Positions 16,583 to 17,568 of a DNA stretch of 17,568 nucleotides are shown here, one piece after another; within the stretch, counting starts at the first letter, position 1; every line of letters starts with the position of its first letter. Position numbers and translations under genes: made by a program. The stretch is from Flavobacteriales bacterium (GTDB taxonomy: Bacteria; Bacteroidota; Bacteroidia; Flavobacteriales; PHOS-HE28). The DNA is taken from assembly GCA_008016945.1 (NCBI GenBank), contig SSGN01000033.1, forward strand, positions 1 through 17,568, read 5' to 3'. The notes beneath the pieces were generated by a model that saw only the letters and a list, made by a program, of their open reading frames with translations, was not told where the DNA came from and ran no database searches.

Positions 16583-16590
16583 GGTCGTGC

Positions 16591-16606
16591 CATTGAATGG
16601 TCAATG
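16591..16606. repeat. Hairpin between kinase and regulator genes
   Basis: The inverted repeat CATTGA-ATGG-TCAATG fills much of the 37-base gap. It could attenuate or stabilise the shared transcript, or bind a dimeric protein; there is no direct evidence for either. Confidence 0.35.
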
Positions 16607-16619
16607 CCGAATGGGTCAG

Positions 16620-17568
16620 CTATGCCAGGGGGAAGGAGAGGGCGAAGGTGCTGCCCTTGCCGAATTCGCTTTGTGCCGAAACGCTGCCACCATGGGCCTG
16701 TACGATCTGTTGAACGTAATGAAGGCCCAGTCCGAAGCCTTTCACATCATGTACGTTGCCCGTGTGCACACGGTAGAACCGCTCGAAGATGTGCTTCATG
16801 TTCTCTTTCCGGATACCGATGCCATTGTCCGATACGGAGATCGATAGGTCATGCCCCTTGTTCGTCGAGCCGATGGTGATGGCACCGCCGTCCTTGCCGT
16901 ACTTCAGGGCATTGTCCACCAGGTTCATCAGCGCGTTGGTCAGGTGCACCCGGTCCCCGCTCACCGTATGCACGGCCGCCTTCAAGTCCGTGTGCAACGT
17001 GACGCCGCGTTCTTGAGCTTGCAGTCTGAAATGCCCGAGCACATCGCCGGCCACGTTGTGAAGGTCCACTTGCTCGCGCTTCAATTTCAATTGCCCCTTG
17101 TCCATGGACCCCAGCTGTAGCACACGCTCCACCTGGGTCCGTAGACGCTCGTTCTCGCTTCGGATGATCCGAGCGTACTCACGAAGCCTCTCAGGCTCAT
17201 GGATGATGCCAGGGTCGCAAAGCACTTCGCTGCTCAAGCCGATGGTGCTGATCGGTGTCTTCAGTTCGTGCGTCATGTTCCCGATGAAGTCGTTCTTCAT
17301 CTCGCTCAACTTCCGTTGTCGAAGGATCACCCAGACACTGTAGGCGAAGAAGCTGAAGACGATGACCGTGACCACGAAGGGGAAGATCCACATCCAGGTG
17401 TTCTCCTCCTCTTCCCATAGCGTGCTACGCCGGTTGGGGAAGTACACTCCGAAGTAGTGCCCATCCTTGTCCAATTTCTGGAGTTGGCTAGGCGACACCG
17501 AGTCGGTGTCCACACTATGCAGCGATACATTGTTGCCATAGACGATGCTGTCGGTGAAACAATCGTAG
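16620..17568 (-). CDS. Membrane sensor histidine kinase, N-terminal part cut by the window end
   Basis: The frame is open to the right edge; the first visible residues are YDCFTDSIVYGNN, so most of the sensor region is missing. Visible order: the end of an extracytoplasmic region (YFGVYFPNRRS), one membrane segment (WIFPFVVTVIVFSFFAYSVW), the dimerisation helix with the H-box NMTHELKTPIS (phospho-His codon at 17268-17270), the N-box NALMNLVDNALKYG, DNGIGI, FERFYRV, GFGLGLHYV and the final FALSFPLA. The HELKTP type and order are those of HisKA/HATPase_c kinases that pair with OmpR-type regulators. The gene precedes the regulator in the same transcript. The signal sensed cannot be inferred. Confidence 0.94.
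   Translation of the reverse strand, partial: YDCFTDSIVYGNNVSLHSVDTDSVSPSQLQKLDKDGHYFGVYFPNRRSTLWEEEENTWMWIFPFVVTVIVFSFFAYSVWVILRQRKLSEMKNDFIGNMTHELKTPISTIGLSSEVLCDPGIIHEPERLREYARIIRSENERLRTQVERVLQLGSMDKGQLKLKREQVDLHNVAGDVLGHFRLQAQERGVTLHTDLKAAVHTVSGDRVHLTNALMNLVDNALKYGKDGGAITIGSTNKGHDLSISVSDNGIGIRKENMKHIFERFYRVHTGNVHDVKGFGLGLHYVQQIVQAHGGSVSAQSEFGKGSTFALSFPLA

Noticed and set aside
15181..16604. Shared 12-mer TTGAATGGTCAA at 15181-15192 and 16593-16604
   Set aside because: A few identical 12-mer pairs are expected by chance in 17.5 kb, and the two contexts are otherwise unlike.
1..17568. CRISPR arrays, insertion sequences, tRNA genes or phage genes
   Set aside because: None seen: no spaced direct repeats of CRISPR type, no transposase or integrase motifs, no tRNA-like cloverleaf with a TTCGA-type arm in the gaps.

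Overview
The window is most of a division and cell wall (dcw) cluster of a Bacteroidota bacterium, followed by a small Lys/Ala-rich gene and a two-component system. The assignment rests on four things. The order ftsI-murE-mraY-murD-ftsW-murG-murC-ftsQ-ftsA-ftsZ-yqeY is the Bacteroidota order, without ddl, murF or murB between the genes. MraY carries the extra internal segment seen in that phylum. FtsZ ends in the LHDNVD tail. No start with a real leader has a Shine-Dalgarno sequence. The DNA looks GC-rich by eye, suggesting a high-GC member near the Flavobacteriales; the exact lineage is inference.

Layout: 1-14633 (+) is one long transcription unit. It opens inside ftsI (5' end missing) and continues with murE, mraY, murD, a stand-alone MurD C-terminal-domain gene, a 27-codon mini-ORF, ftsW, murG, murC, ftsQ, ftsA, ftsZ and yqeY. 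It closes with a textbook intrinsic terminator at 14656-14689. Most junctions from ftsI to ftsQ overlap by 1-4 bases (ATGA or TGATG). From ftsQ onward genes are separated by 15-52 bases. 14690-15371 is a tail-to-tail intergenic stretch with no convincing gene but several repeats and hairpins. 15419-15577 (-) encodes a 52-residue Lys/Ala/Pro repeat protein resembling a histone H1 tail, with its own terminator. 15884-17568 (-) holds an OmpR-type response regulator and, upstream of it, a membrane histidine kinase cut by the window end.

How the genes work together: MurC, MurD and MurE add L-Ala, D-Glu and meso-diaminopimelate to UDP-MurNAc. MraY and MurG turn the product into lipid I and lipid II. 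FtsW polymerises lipid II and FtsI (a PASTA-bearing class B PBP) crosslinks it at the septum. FtsA tethers FtsZ to the membrane and FtsQ links the ring to the synthases.

The least ordinary part is 6012-6620. A second copy of only MurD domain 3, 169 residues, sits between murD and ftsW. It keeps DSKAT and the SPAC-(x)n-F region but has no ATP-binding domain and has lost the GGxDK motif. It is followed by a mini-ORF that joins murD-C to ftsW by the same overlap types used elsewhere in the operon.
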